From contig CAIRCN010000056.1 of the NCBI GenBank assembly GCA_903877135.1, positions 124,001 to 188,000 of the forward strand: 64,000 bases of DNA, given 5' to 3'. This DNA comes from an uncultured Opitutia bacterium (lineage in GTDB: Bacteria; Verrucomicrobiota; Verrucomicrobiia; Opitutales; Opitutaceae). Below are positions 42,058-50,813 of this stretch, piece by piece. The position numbers and the translations under genes were made by a program. The notes under the pieces were generated by a model. That model searched no databases. It saw nothing but the letters and a program-made list of their open reading frames with translations, and was not told where the DNA came from. The first letter of the stretch is position 1, and every line of letters starts with the position of its first letter.

Positions 42058-44505
42058 ATGTCTTTCCGCAAGTTTCACCTGAGGTTCTTTGTCGTGGTCC
42101 TTGCCCTCGTCGCGTCGCTCTGCCCAGACCTCGTCGGGCAAACATCGCCGAGTGCAGGCTCCGTGCACGGCGTGGTGTTCGACCAGTCCACTGGTCGGCC
42201 CTTGGAATATATCGCGCTGACGCTCAAGACTGCGCAGGGCCAGCCCGCGGGTCGGGCCGCCGTGACCGACCGCAAGGGCGCGTTTGCCTTCGATGGCGTG
42301 CCGTTTGCCGCCTACAAAGTCGCCTACAGTCCGGTGGGGGCCGAGGGCCGCGAGTCGCCGCTGTTCACCCTCGATGCGCAGCACCCGTCGTGCGATCTGG
42401 GCCGCCTGCCGCTCGACGAATCCACCGTCAAGCTGGAGAAACTCGAAGTCACCTCGCGCCGTGAAATGTTATCCAACTCGATCGACCGAAAAATTTACAC
42501 CGTCGGCAAAGACCTTCAGAGCACCAGCGGCTCCGCCAGCCAGCTGTTGCAGGGCATCCCCTCGGTGCAGGTGGACATCGAGGGCAACGTCAGCCTGCGC
42601 GGCAACGACAACGTCTTGATCCTGATCAACGGCAAATCCTCCCCGCTCATGTCGGCCACCAACCGCGCCGACGTGCTTGAGCAGATGCCGGCCGACTCCA
42701 TCGACAAGATCGAGGTCATCACCAACCCCTCCGCGAAATACAAACCCGACGGCACCGCCGGCATCATCAACCTCACGCTCAAGCGCCGCCACAACGCCGG
42801 CCTCTCGGGCGTCGCCCGGATCAGCGTGGGCAATGACAGCCGCTACAACGCCGCCCTCACCGCCAACTGCAATCCGGGCCGCTACAATCTTTTCGGCACC
42901 GCCAGTGTCCGGCAGGACGACCGACTGCGATACAACCGGGAAACCCGCAGCCACCTCGACACCGCCACCAACACCTTTCTCACCACCAACCAGAAAACCG
43001 TGGAGCACATGCGCCCGCTTTCCCGCCTCGCGCAACTCGGCGCTGAGTTCAACGCCAGCGAGACCGACAAGCTCAGCGCCACCGCCGACTACAACCTCCG
43101 CACCTTCTTCCGCAACTCGACCGTCAGCAATCTCTCGCAAAGCGCCACCGGCGCCGTCCTCAGCGACTACGACCGGCTGCGCACCGATCCCGAGTGGCAG
43201 AAGACCGTGTCATTCGCCTCAACCTATCAGCACACTTTTCCGGAGGAAGGCCACGAGCTGAACCTCGAGTTCAAACGCGACCGGCATTGGGAGCACGAGG
43301 ATAACCACTACACTGATGTTTACCGCACGCCGGTCACGCCCACCACGTTTGATAACACTTTGATGCTGCCGGTGGAAACTGGCGAGGAACTCATCGCCGA
43401 ATACGTCCGGCCGATGGACCACGACTCCAAACTCGAAGCCGGCTATTCGCGCGAAGCCAACGGCAGCGACACCGATTTCCGCGGCAGCTTCCTTGATCCG
43501 GTCTCCAACACCTGGCTCGTGGACACCGCCAAGACCAACCGCTTCATCTACCACGATGTGATTCACGCCCTCTACACCACCTACGCCCGGACCTTTGGCC
43601 GCTTCGGTATGCTCGGCGGTCTGCGGATGGAGCAGACTTATATCGACACCAACCAGGTGACCGCCCACATCACCGGCCAGAACAATTATTTTCGGCTCTA
43701 TCCCAGCCTGCACCTCAGCTACAACCTCACCGACACCGGCCAACTCCAGTTGAACTACAGCCATCGCATCCACCATCCCGAGAGCGACGATCTCAACCCC
43801 TTCCCCGAATATCAGGACCCCTACAACCTCCGCGCCGGCAACCCCTACCTCAGGCCCGAGGACACCGACTCGTTCGAGAGCGGTTACCAGTTTAAGCAGG
43901 ACAACACCACGCTTCTGGCCGCGCTTTACTACCGCTACACCTACCACGCCTTCACCGATTTCACCCGCTACATCGACAGCACGACACTCCTGACCACCAA
44001 GGAAAACCTCACGGCCAATCGCTCCGGCGGCCTCGAACTCGCCGCCACCGCCGATCTCTGGAGCCGCGTCACGCTCAACTTCAGCGCCAACGCCTTCCGC
44101 AGCGAAATCGACGCCTCCAATCTTGGCTTCTCCACCGCGCGCTCTGCGACCGCCTGGAGCGCCAAGCTCAACGCCAACTGGCGCGCCACCCCGCGCGACA
44201 CCGTCCAGTTCAACACTAACTACACCGCCAAACGCCTTACCGCGCAAGGCTACCGCCTCCCCACCTTTGTCGCCAACATCGGCCTGCGCCACGAACTCAC
44301 CGACCGGCGGACCGCATTCGTCCTCACCGTCTCAGATGTGTTCAACTCACTCGAGGAAAAGACCGTCATCGACACGCCCATCCTGCACGACTTCATCACG
44401 CGCCGCCGCAGTTCCCGCATCATCTACCTCGGCATCACCTACAATCTCGGCCAGCCGACGAAGAAGAAAAAAGACGACGCCCTGCAGTTCGACAACCAGC
44501 TCTAA
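42058..44505 (+). CDS. TonB-dependent outer-membrane receptor
   Basis: An 815-aa protein. Signal peptide (RFFVVVLALVASLCPDLVG); carboxypeptidase-regulatory-like domain at about 35-115 (SVHGVVFDQSTGRPLEYIAL); plug domain at about 130-235 (ASQLLQGIPSVQVDIEGNVS, ADSIDKIEVITNPSAKY, DGTAGIINLTLKRR); then a long beta-barrel ending in NLGQPTKKKKDD. The 'NPSAKYxPDGTAGIIN' pattern and barrel belong to the outer-membrane beta-barrel (OMP_b-brl_3) group of receptors. It should import a siderophore, vitamin or oligosaccharide; which one is not evident. ATG 42058 is chosen as it begins the signal peptide. Confidence 0.92.
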   Translation: MSFRKFHLRFFVVVLALVASLCPDLVGQTSPSAGSVHGVVFDQSTGRPLEYIALTLKTAQGQPAGRAAVTDRKGAFAFDGVPFAAYKVAYSPVGAEGRESPLFTLDAQHPSCDLGRLPLDESTVKLEKLEVTSRREMLSNSIDRKIYTVGKDLQSTSGSASQLLQGIPSVQVDIEGNVSLRGNDNVLILINGKSSPLMSATNRADVLEQMPADSIDKIEVITNPSAKYKPDGTAGIINLTLKRRHNAGLSGVARISVGNDSRYNAALTANCNPGRYNLFGTASVRQDDRLRYNRETRSHLDTATNTFLTTNQKTVEHMRPLSRLAQLGAEFNASETDKLSATADYNLRTFFRNSTVSNLSQSATGAVLSDYDRLRTDPEWQKTVSFASTYQHTFPEEGHELNLEFKRDRHWEHEDNHYTDVYRTPVTPTTFDNTLMLPVETGEELIAEYVRPMDHDSKLEAGYSREANGSDTDFRGSFLDPVSNTWLVDTAKTNRFIYHDVIHALYTTYARTFGRFGMLGGLRMEQTYIDTNQVTAHITGQNNYFRLYPSLHLSYNLTDTGQLQLNYSHRIHHPESDDLNPFPEYQDPYNLRAGNPYLRPEDTDSFESGYQFKQDNTTLLAALYYRYTYHAFTDFTRYIDSTTLLTTKENLTANRSGGLELAATADLWSRVTLNFSANAFRSEIDASNLGFSTARSATAWSAKLNANWRATPRDTVQFNTNYTAKRLTAQGYRLPTFVANIGLRHELTDRRTAFVLTVSDVFNSLEEKTVIDTPILHDFITRRRSSRIIYLGITYNLGQPTKKKKDDALQFDNQL

Positions 44506-44543
44506 CCCGGCCGGCCGTCATTCGCCCCGGGGCGCAGGCACGC

Positions 44544-45452
44544 TCACTTCATCGGCTCAATGTGCACCGTCACATCGCTGATCGCGTGCGACACCGAGGC
44601 GAGCAAACTGTCCTTCACCGCATGCGCGATGTCGTGTCCCTCTCGCACCGTGAGGACGCCATCCACGCGCACCTGAATGTCGACAAGGTGGCTCAGCCCG
44701 CTCTTGCGCACCCGCACCTTGTCGAGTGCGCGCACGCCTGCCACACTGAGGGCGAGCGCCCGCACTTCGTTTTCAAAACTCTCCGGCACCGCCGTGTCCA
44801 TCACGTCGCCGAGCGCGCGCAGAAACATCCCCACGCCATTAAATCCAATCACGATGCATGCAAAAAGCGCCGCCCAGCCGTCGGCCGTTTCCCAGCCCTT
44901 GCCGCCCGCCAGCGCCACCGAGATGCCGACAAACGCCGACGCGCTCGTCACTGCGTCGGACCAGTGATGCAGCGCCTCGATGCTGAGCGCCGTGCTGCGC
45001 GCCAGCCGGCCCGCAGCGCTGATTTTTCGGGAGAACAAAATCTTGGCCACCACCGCCACGGCGAGCAGCGGCAGCGTCCACCACGCCGGACCGCCATGCG
45101 GCGTCATGATCGCGAGCACGGCGTGAAACGCCACCCATCCCGCCATCGCGAAAACAAACACCGCCACCGCCAGCCCCGCCAGCGGCTCCGCCTTACCGTG
45201 TCCGAAGGGATGCTCCTCGTCCGGCGGCTGCCCAGCCCACTTGAAACCGCCCCAGACGACGATCGAGGTCACGACATCGAGCAGCGACTCCGCGCCGTCG
45301 GCAATGAGCGCATAGGTATGCCCGAAAATTCCCCCTGCAAACTTCACCACGGCCAGCACCAGATTCAGCCCGATACCGCGTAGCACCAGCTGCGCGCTTT
45401 CGTTAGCGCGGCGCTGCACGTCGGCTTGATGGCTGCTCAGGGTGGAGTTCAA
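44544..45452 (-). CDS. cation diffusion facilitator (CDF) family transporter
   Basis: About 302 aa with six hydrophobic segments. Metal-site acidic/histidine motifs are in IADGAESLLDVV and EALHHWSDAVTSAS, and the C-terminal cytoplasmic domain (VRALDKVRVRKSGLSHLVDI) is typical. CDF proteins export Zn, Mn, Fe or Co in exchange for protons. The start is uncertain: TTG 45452 gives standard family length; GTG 45485 and GTG within DVQRR are alternatives, and the fully open frame overlaps the ACT gene on the other strand, so it cannot be the real start. Confidence 0.88.
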   Translation of the reverse strand: MNSTLSSHQADVQRRANESAQLVLRGIGLNLVLAVVKFAGGIFGHTYALIADGAESLLDVVTSIVVWGGFKWAGQPPDEEHPFGHGKAEPLAGLAVAVFVFAMAGWVAFHAVLAIMTPHGGPAWWTLPLLAVAVVAKILFSRKISAAGRLARSTALSIEALHHWSDAVTSASAFVGISVALAGGKGWETADGWAALFACIVIGFNGVGMFLRALGDVMDTAVPESFENEVRALALSVAGVRALDKVRVRKSGLSHLVDIQVRVDGVLTVREGHDIAHAVKDSLLASVSHAISDVTVHIEPMK

Positions 45453-45549
45453 ACCGACAAGTTGAGCAACCCGCCTGCTGAGCACAACGCGCGAGTTGCC
45501 CACCCCCACCTTGACCACCGCCCGTGGCGCGCCACACTCCTTCCCCGAC

Positions 45550-46005
45550 ATGGCCGAGACCAACACCAGCATCGCCCTCGATCCCGTGAAACAATTCTCC
45601 GTCTTCGCCGAAAACCGTGTCGGCCGCCTCCACGAGCTGACCTCGCTCCTGAAAAACAACAACGTCCATGTCATGGCTGTCACCGTGCTCGACACGACCG
45701 ACAGCGCCATCGTGCGGATGATCGTGGACGACCCCGACAAGGCCCGTGAGCTCATGGTTCTTAACGCCTTTCCCTATGCCGAGTGCGACCTGATCGCCGT
45801 CGAGATCAACGACGAGTCCGATCTGGAGTCTGCCCTCGCCGCGCTGCTCGAGGCCGAGATCAACATCCACTACATCTACAGCTTCATCAAGCGGCCCGAG
45901 GGCAAGTCCGCCGTCGCCATCAACACCGAGGATCACGACGTCGCCGCCCAGGCGCTCAACCAGCGCGGCTTCCGCGTCCTCACCCAGCGCGATATCTCGC
46001 GCTGA
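45550..46005 (+). CDS. ACT domain protein
   Basis: A 151-aa protein with two ACT-like units: VKQFSVFAENRVGRLHELTS near the N-terminus, and a second at about 80-140 (YIYSFIKRPEGKSAVAINTE). ACT domains bind amino acids and regulate enzymes; stand-alone double-ACT proteins of this length are common in Verrucomicrobia and Bacteroidetes and lack an assigned partner. ATG 45550 (MAETNTSIALDP) is preferred over an upstream in-frame ATG in Pro/Thr-rich sequence. Confidence 0.88.
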   Translation: MAETNTSIALDPVKQFSVFAENRVGRLHELTSLLKNNNVHVMAVTVLDTTDSAIVRMIVDDPDKARELMVLNAFPYAECDLIAVEINDESDLESALAALLEAEINIHYIYSFIKRPEGKSAVAINTEDHDVAAQALNQRGFRVLTQRDISR

Positions 46006-46093
46006 GCCGGTTGCATTTATTGCCATCGCACATTCGTTCTGGGGTAAGGACTTCGTCGCTTTGACTAAGTCCAAATCTAAAGTTCATCCCATC

Positions 46094-46369
46094 ATGCCCA
46101 AATACGTCATCGAACGCGACATTCCCGGCGCCGGCAAACTCACTTCCGAACAGCTCAACGCCATCTCGCAGAAGTCCTGCAGTGTGCTCAAAGGTCTCGG
46201 CCCGCAGATCCAGTGGCTCGAAAGCTATGTCACCGACGACAAGGTCTACTGCGTCTACATCGCCCCCAATGAGGCGATGGTGCGCGAGCACGCCAAACAG
46301 GGCGGATTCCCCGCCAACCGCGTCTCGCAGATTCGACGGATGATCGACCCGACGACCGCCGAGGTCTGA
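46094..46369 (+). CDS. DUF4242 domain protein
   Basis: A 91-aa protein: MPKYVIERDIPGAGKLT, WLESYVTDDKVYCVYIAP and ANRVSQIRRMIDPTTAE fit the DUF4242 family, some members of which bind nickel (SCO4226-like). Function here is unknown. ATG 46094 is chosen because it begins the family's KYVIERD strand. Confidence 0.88.
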   Translation: MPKYVIERDIPGAGKLTSEQLNAISQKSCSVLKGLGPQIQWLESYVTDDKVYCVYIAPNEAMVREHAKQGGFPANRVSQIRRMIDPTTAEV

Positions 46370-46468
46370 CCCGATTCATCCGGGGACGCGACGCACCCGT
46401 CGCATCATTGTCCCTTCGAGGCGATTCGTTTTGCCGTCGGCCGCCGGCGCGTCTCTGCTCCCGCGCTT

Positions 46469-49180
46469 ATGAAGCTCCGCCTCCTTACCCCACTGTTCGC
46501 GGTTCTCGCGCTCGCCTCTGCCCTCGCCCAGCCCGCCACCGAGGCCCAGCTCAAAGGCCTCAAGGCCCGCGCCATCGGTCCCGCCATCATGGGCGGCCGA
46601 ATCTCCGACATCGCCATCGACCCGCATAACCCGTCCGTCTTTTACGTCGGCTTCGCCACCAGCGGCGTGTGGAAAACCTCCAACAACGGCGTCACGCTCT
46701 CACCCGTCTTCGACGACCAGCCCGTGCAATCCATCGGCGCCGTCGCCATCGCGCCCTCCAACTCCGACGTCGTTTACGTCGGCACCGGTGAGGGCAACGA
46801 CCGCAACTCCTCCGGCTGGGGCCTCGGCGTCTTCAAGTCCACCGACGGCGGCACCAAATGGCAGCCCGCCGGCCTCAAGGATTCGCGCACCATCCGCCGC
46901 CTTGTCATTCACCCGACCAATCCCGACATCGTCTTCGCCGCAGCCGGCGGCTCGCTCTGGGCCGACGGCGGCGAGCGCGGCCTCTACCGCACTACCGACG
47001 GCGGCAAAACCTGGAAACTCGTCCTCGGTGCGCCCGCCCCGCACGACGCCATCGCCGGCTGCTCCGACGTCGTCATGGACCCCGCCAACCCCGACGTCCT
47101 CTACGCCGCGCTCTACGCCCGCCAGCGCAAACCTTGGGCCTTCCTCTACGGCGTCAGCGTCACCAAGGACGCCGCCGACGTCGGCGGCATGTTCAAGTCC
47201 ATCGACGGCGGCAACACGTGGAAGAAACAGGCCGGCACCCTCCCGGCCCAACTCGGCCGCATCGGTCTCGCCGTCGCGCGCAGCAAGCCCGGCACCGTCA
47301 TGGCCATCGTCCAGAGCGACGAAGGCGGCACCAGCGATATCGACAAAAACCACAGCCGCCGCGGCGGCGTTTTCCGCACCGAAGACGCCGGCGCCACGTG
47401 GACGCGCGTGAACAGCTTCAACCCACGCCCCTTCTACTTCAGCCGTCTCGAGATCGACCCGGCCAACGACCAGCGTGTTTACGTCATCGGCTGGCACGTC
47501 TATGTTTCCGACGACGCCGGAAAAACCTTCCGCGAGGACCGCTCCAGCAACGTCCACTCCGACGTCCACGCCATCGCCATCCAGGTCGGCAGCGTCCCGC
47601 CCCCGCCCGTGAAAAAGCCCGACGACAAGGACGCCAAGCCCACTCTGCCCGTCTCCTCGCGCCTCCTTATCGGCACCGATGGCGGGCTCTACCAAACTTT
47701 CGATGCGTGCGAAAACTGGCAGTTCCTGAACAGCGTCCCCTCGGGCCAGTATTACCGCATCGCCCTCGACAACTCCACGCCATACCGCATCGCCGGCGGC
47801 CTGCAGGACAACACCAACTGGGTCGGGCCCTCCCGCACATTCACCAAGGAAGGCATCCGCAACCACGACTGGACCATGATCGGCGGCGGCGACGGTTTCT
47901 ACGCCGTCTTCGACGCCGACGACCACGACATCATCTTCGCCGAGTCGCAGGGCGGCTCCATCCACCGCTTCAACGCCCGCACCGGCGAGATGCGCGACTT
48001 CCAGCCCAAGCCCACCGAGGGCTCGCCCGGCTTCCGCTTCCAATGGTGCGCGCCGCTCATCGGCAGCGTCCACACCAAGGGCACCATCTACCTCGCCGGC
48101 AACCGCGTCTTCAAGCTCACCAACCGCGGCGAAACTTTCGAGATCATCAGCCCCGACCTCACGCACAACGAAGTCGACAAAACCAACTCCGTCGGCAGCA
48201 ACGCCGAGAACTACGCCGTCGTTTACGCCCTCGCCGAATCCCCGCTCAAGGCCGGCCGCCTCTACGCCGGCACCGACGACGGCCGCCTCTGGCTCACCTC
48301 CGACGAGGGCAAACAGTGGACCGAACTCACCGACAAAATTCCCGCCGAGGCCCGCGGCAAATGGGTCGCGCGCATCGAGCCCAGCCACTTCGACGCCGAC
48401 GCCGGCTACGTCGTCTTCTCTGCCTACCGCGCCGGCGACGACACGCCCTACGTTTACAAGTTCACCAAACTCGGCGCCGAGTGGACGCGCGTCACCGGCG
48501 ATCTGCCCGCCACCACCACCGCCCATGTCCTGCGCGAGGACCTCGTCAACGCCAACCTCCTCTACCTCGGCACCGAGTTCGGCCTCTTCACCTCGCTGAA
48601 TGCCGGGAAAAACTGGGTGAAATTCGGCGGCCTGCCCGCCGTCCGCGTGGACGACATCCAGATCCACCCGCGCGTGGCCGACGTCGTCGTCGCCACACAC
48701 GGCCGCTCGCTCTACGTGTTCGATGACAGCCGCGCGCTGCGCGAGTTCACGCCCGAGATCGCCGCGCAGTCCGCGCACCTCTTCACGATCCGCCCCGCGC
48801 ACGGCCGGCTGCTGCTGCCCGGCTGGTTCGACTCCGGCGGCACCGGCTACTTCCAGGGCGACAACCCGCCCGAAGGCGCGCTCCTCACCGTCTGGGTCAA
48901 GGAGTTCACCGGGGAAAAACTAAAAGTCTCCATTGTCGACGCCTCCGCCCGCGAGGTCGCGAAGTTCGAGCAGCCCGCCGTCCCCGGCTTCACCCGCCTC
49001 AACTGGGATCTCCACCTCCAGAAGGACTATCGCTTCGACTACATGGGTGACGATGCCGACCGCTTCGTGGCGCCGGGCGACTACACCGCCACCCTCACGC
49101 TCAAGGACGCCAAGGTGAAACAGACCTTCAAGGTCACGATCGAGGAAGGCCTCCCCAGCTTCGGCACCTACAAGAACTAA
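46469..49180 (+). CDS. exported BNR/Asp-box repeat protein, VPS10/sortilin-like
   Basis: A 903-aa protein with signal peptide (KLRLLTPLFAVLALASALA). Ten or so blades of the BNR/Asp-box type (S-x-D-x-G-x-x-W): KSTDGGTKWQP, RTTDGGKTWKL, KSIDGGNTWKK, TEDAGATWTR, VSDDAGKTFRE, FTSLNAGKNWVK. This matches 'glycosyl hydrolase, BNR repeat' proteins of the VPS10-propeller type, about 900-1100 aa, common in Bacteroidetes and Verrucomicrobia; sialidase activity is not implied. Extracytoplasmic. Monocistronic, 99 nt after the DUF4242 gene. Confidence 0.9.
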   Translation: MKLRLLTPLFAVLALASALAQPATEAQLKGLKARAIGPAIMGGRISDIAIDPHNPSVFYVGFATSGVWKTSNNGVTLSPVFDDQPVQSIGAVAIAPSNSDVVYVGTGEGNDRNSSGWGLGVFKSTDGGTKWQPAGLKDSRTIRRLVIHPTNPDIVFAAAGGSLWADGGERGLYRTTDGGKTWKLVLGAPAPHDAIAGCSDVVMDPANPDVLYAALYARQRKPWAFLYGVSVTKDAADVGGMFKSIDGGNTWKKQAGTLPAQLGRIGLAVARSKPGTVMAIVQSDEGGTSDIDKNHSRRGGVFRTEDAGATWTRVNSFNPRPFYFSRLEIDPANDQRVYVIGWHVYVSDDAGKTFREDRSSNVHSDVHAIAIQVGSVPPPPVKKPDDKDAKPTLPVSSRLLIGTDGGLYQTFDACENWQFLNSVPSGQYYRIALDNSTPYRIAGGLQDNTNWVGPSRTFTKEGIRNHDWTMIGGGDGFYAVFDADDHDIIFAESQGGSIHRFNARTGEMRDFQPKPTEGSPGFRFQWCAPLIGSVHTKGTIYLAGNRVFKLTNRGETFEIISPDLTHNEVDKTNSVGSNAENYAVVYALAESPLKAGRLYAGTDDGRLWLTSDEGKQWTELTDKIPAEARGKWVARIEPSHFDADAGYVVFSAYRAGDDTPYVYKFTKLGAEWTRVTGDLPATTTAHVLREDLVNANLLYLGTEFGLFTSLNAGKNWVKFGGLPAVRVDDIQIHPRVADVVVATHGRSLYVFDDSRALREFTPEIAAQSAHLFTIRPAHGRLLLPGWFDSGGTGYFQGDNPPEGALLTVWVKEFTGEKLKVSIVDASAREVAKFEQPAVPGFTRLNWDLHLQKDYRFDYMGDDADRFVAPGDYTATLTLKDAKVKQTFKVTIEEGLPSFGTYKN

Positions 49181-49206
49181 CCCAGGCGTCCCTTGATATC
49201 TTGACT

Positions 49207-49238
49207 GTCATTGTGAGGAACGCAGTGACGAGCAATCC
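49207..49238. repeat. dispersed GTCATTG...CAATCC-type repeat
   Basis: A 32-nt element beginning GTCATTGTGAGGAACG and ending GTGACGAGCAATCC. It closely resembles the short palindromic 'GTCATTGCGAGxxxCGAAGCGAAGCAATCC' repeats known between genes in several bacterial phyla. It lies between convergent genes and could form a hairpin (ATTG...CAAT). Confidence 0.6.
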
Positions 49239-49255
49239 AGCTAGACCGCCCCACC

Positions 49256-50191
49256 TCACCGTCCGCGCAACGACGCCGGCTCGACCTTTTTCTTGTCGTC
49301 GCCGTCGCCCGCGCCGGCGCCAAACTCGAAGCCGAAGAAGACAAACACCTCCAGCCGCGGGGCGTCCTTGGTCATGCCCAACAACGGCACCAGATCGAGA
49401 TGGGTCTGGTCTGTCGGCCGCCACTGCAGGCTCGGGCCGGCCGCCCAGCGGCGCACCGGGTTGCCCCGTGTGTCCTTGTCCGACTCCTCGCCATATTTCG
49501 TCTCCACGCCGAGATTCAACTTCTCGTTGACCAGACTGTAGCTGAGCGCCCCGCTCACCGACTGCTCGCGGAAGCGGTCGTCGCCGACCTGCTGCTCGCG
49601 GAGGAAATTCACGCCCCAGTGCCACCGCGGCGTGAGCTCCGAGCCCAGCAGCAACTGCCCCTCGAACGCGTCAGCCGCGTGCGCGTTTACCTTCCACGCC
49701 GCGGACAGCGTCGGGTTGAGCGGGATCTTGTCCCAGTCGGCCAGGGCATGGCGCAGCTCGACAGCTGTGCTATCGTGGTGCCACACCCCCGTGCCCGTCA
49801 CGCCCTCCTTGAAGTCCTGAAACGTGTTCTCCAAATCCACCTGCCAGCGCTGCGGCAAACCATACTCAAGCTCCTGCCGGAACAGGTGCGTCTGAAACCC
49901 ATCGGGGTCGCTCACCGTGTCGTAGCCCAGCTCCACCTCGGCCTGCCCCTCGGGCTGCACATAGACGCGGGTCATGACGAACGGCCGCCGCGCCGTCCAT
50001 TCCGGCTGCTGGTAGCTGCCCATCGCCTTGTTTTCGCCCGGCACCGGCAGCCCCGCGACCATGACGGTCTCCAGCTTCGTGGGCGTTTCCGCCGGCGCGA
50101 CCTGCGCCACCACCCCGGTCGCACCCGCAAAACCGAGCAACATAAGGCCAAGACAACCGAAACCATGCGAATAGGAGCGGGAAAATCGCAT
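49256..50191 (-). CDS. outer-membrane beta-barrel protein (porin-like/transporter)
   Basis: A 311-aa protein: signal peptide (SYSHGFGCLGLMLLGFAGAT), then alternating aromatic/polar strands (AEVELGYDTVSDPDGFQTH, LEYGLPQRWQVDLENTFQDF, LEVFVFFGFEFGAGAG) typical of outer-membrane barrels. No TonB plug. The ATG at 50191 gives MRFSRSYS; a TTG 27 nt upstream has a better purine stretch in front and may be used. It lies 30 nt downstream of the DUF3299 gene, likely the same operon; metal or organic-acid efflux is a guess. Confidence 0.72.
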   Translation of the reverse strand: MRFSRSYSHGFGCLGLMLLGFAGATGVVAQVAPAETPTKLETVMVAGLPVPGENKAMGSYQQPEWTARRPFVMTRVYVQPEGQAEVELGYDTVSDPDGFQTHLFRQELEYGLPQRWQVDLENTFQDFKEGVTGTGVWHHDSTAVELRHALADWDKIPLNPTLSAAWKVNAHAADAFEGQLLLGSELTPRWHWGVNFLREQQVGDDRFREQSVSGALSYSLVNEKLNLGVETKYGEESDKDTRGNPVRRWAAGPSLQWRPTDQTHLDLVPLLGMTKDAPRLEVFVFFGFEFGAGAGDGDDKKKVEPASLRGR

Positions 50192-50221
50192 AGGGAGATT
50201 TCTTTGGAACTTCCCCAAAAC

Positions 50222-50734
50222 TCAGCTCTTGTTTTCGCCCATTTTCTCGCCTTCGAGCAGATAGACGCCGGTCATGTAGCCGTTCTCGAACATCGCCCCG
50301 ACCTTCAGCGTGCCGTAAAACGATATTGGCACGTCCATCAGCGGCTTCACGCCTTCCTTCACCATCTTCACGACCACCCACTCGTTCATGTTGGGGACTA
50401 CGCCGTAGCAGCACATCATTGGATCCTTCACGAGGAGAAACTCCGTCACGAGCCCGTCCTGCATTTTCACCGGCAGCATGAAGCCGGTCACGATCGCCTT
50501 CTGGCCGCTCCACGCCTTCACGGCGGCAGGAATCTGCTCTTCGCCACCCGGCGGAATCGCCTTCGGGTCGGCCGCCGGGTCGAAGGTCGGCGGCACGAAA
50601 TGGTAGCTCGCGAGTCGGTTGAAACCCAGCCGCAGGAAGCCGTTTTCAACCTCGGGCGCAGACACCTCCGCCAGCGCACGCCCAAACAGCAGGACGAACA
50701 GCAGGAGAGCGGAAAGACGGTGGAAAACTTTCAT
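50222..50734 (-). CDS. DUF3299 domain exported protein
   Basis: A 170-aa protein with signal peptide (RLSALLLFVLLFGRALAE) and a DUF3299-like core: VTGFMLPVKMQDGLVTEFLL, DPMMCCYGVVPNMNEWV, VKPLMDVPISFYGTLKVG. The CC-containing MMCCYG block recurs in the family and suggests metal binding. ATG 50734 is chosen since upstream in-frame sequence overlaps the divergent heparinase gene. Function of the family is unknown; pairing with an outer-membrane barrel hints at metal trafficking. Confidence 0.82.
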   Translation of the reverse strand: MKVFHRLSALLLFVLLFGRALAEVSAPEVENGFLRLGFNRLASYHFVPPTFDPAADPKAIPPGGEEQIPAAVKAWSGQKAIVTGFMLPVKMQDGLVTEFLLVKDPMMCCYGVVPNMNEWVVVKMVKEGVKPLMDVPISFYGTLKVGAMFENGYMTGVYLLEGEKMGENKS

Positions 50735-50813
50735 CGGCACGCGCACCGTAGGCGGGAAACCCGTTTCGTCAAAAACATTGGCTGAGCGTCCGGCTTTCGT
50801 CAGCCTCGCCGCG

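Noticed and set aside
46388-46408. GCGACG/CGTCGC hairpin after the DUF4242 gene as terminator
   Set aside because: Only 6 bp, no T-run and common in such GC-rich sequence.
46700-48802. 700-codon open frame on the minus strand opposite the BNR protein
   Set aside because: Gly/Val/Glu/Asp-rich low-complexity product mirroring the codon bias of the real + strand gene; no start signal or domain.
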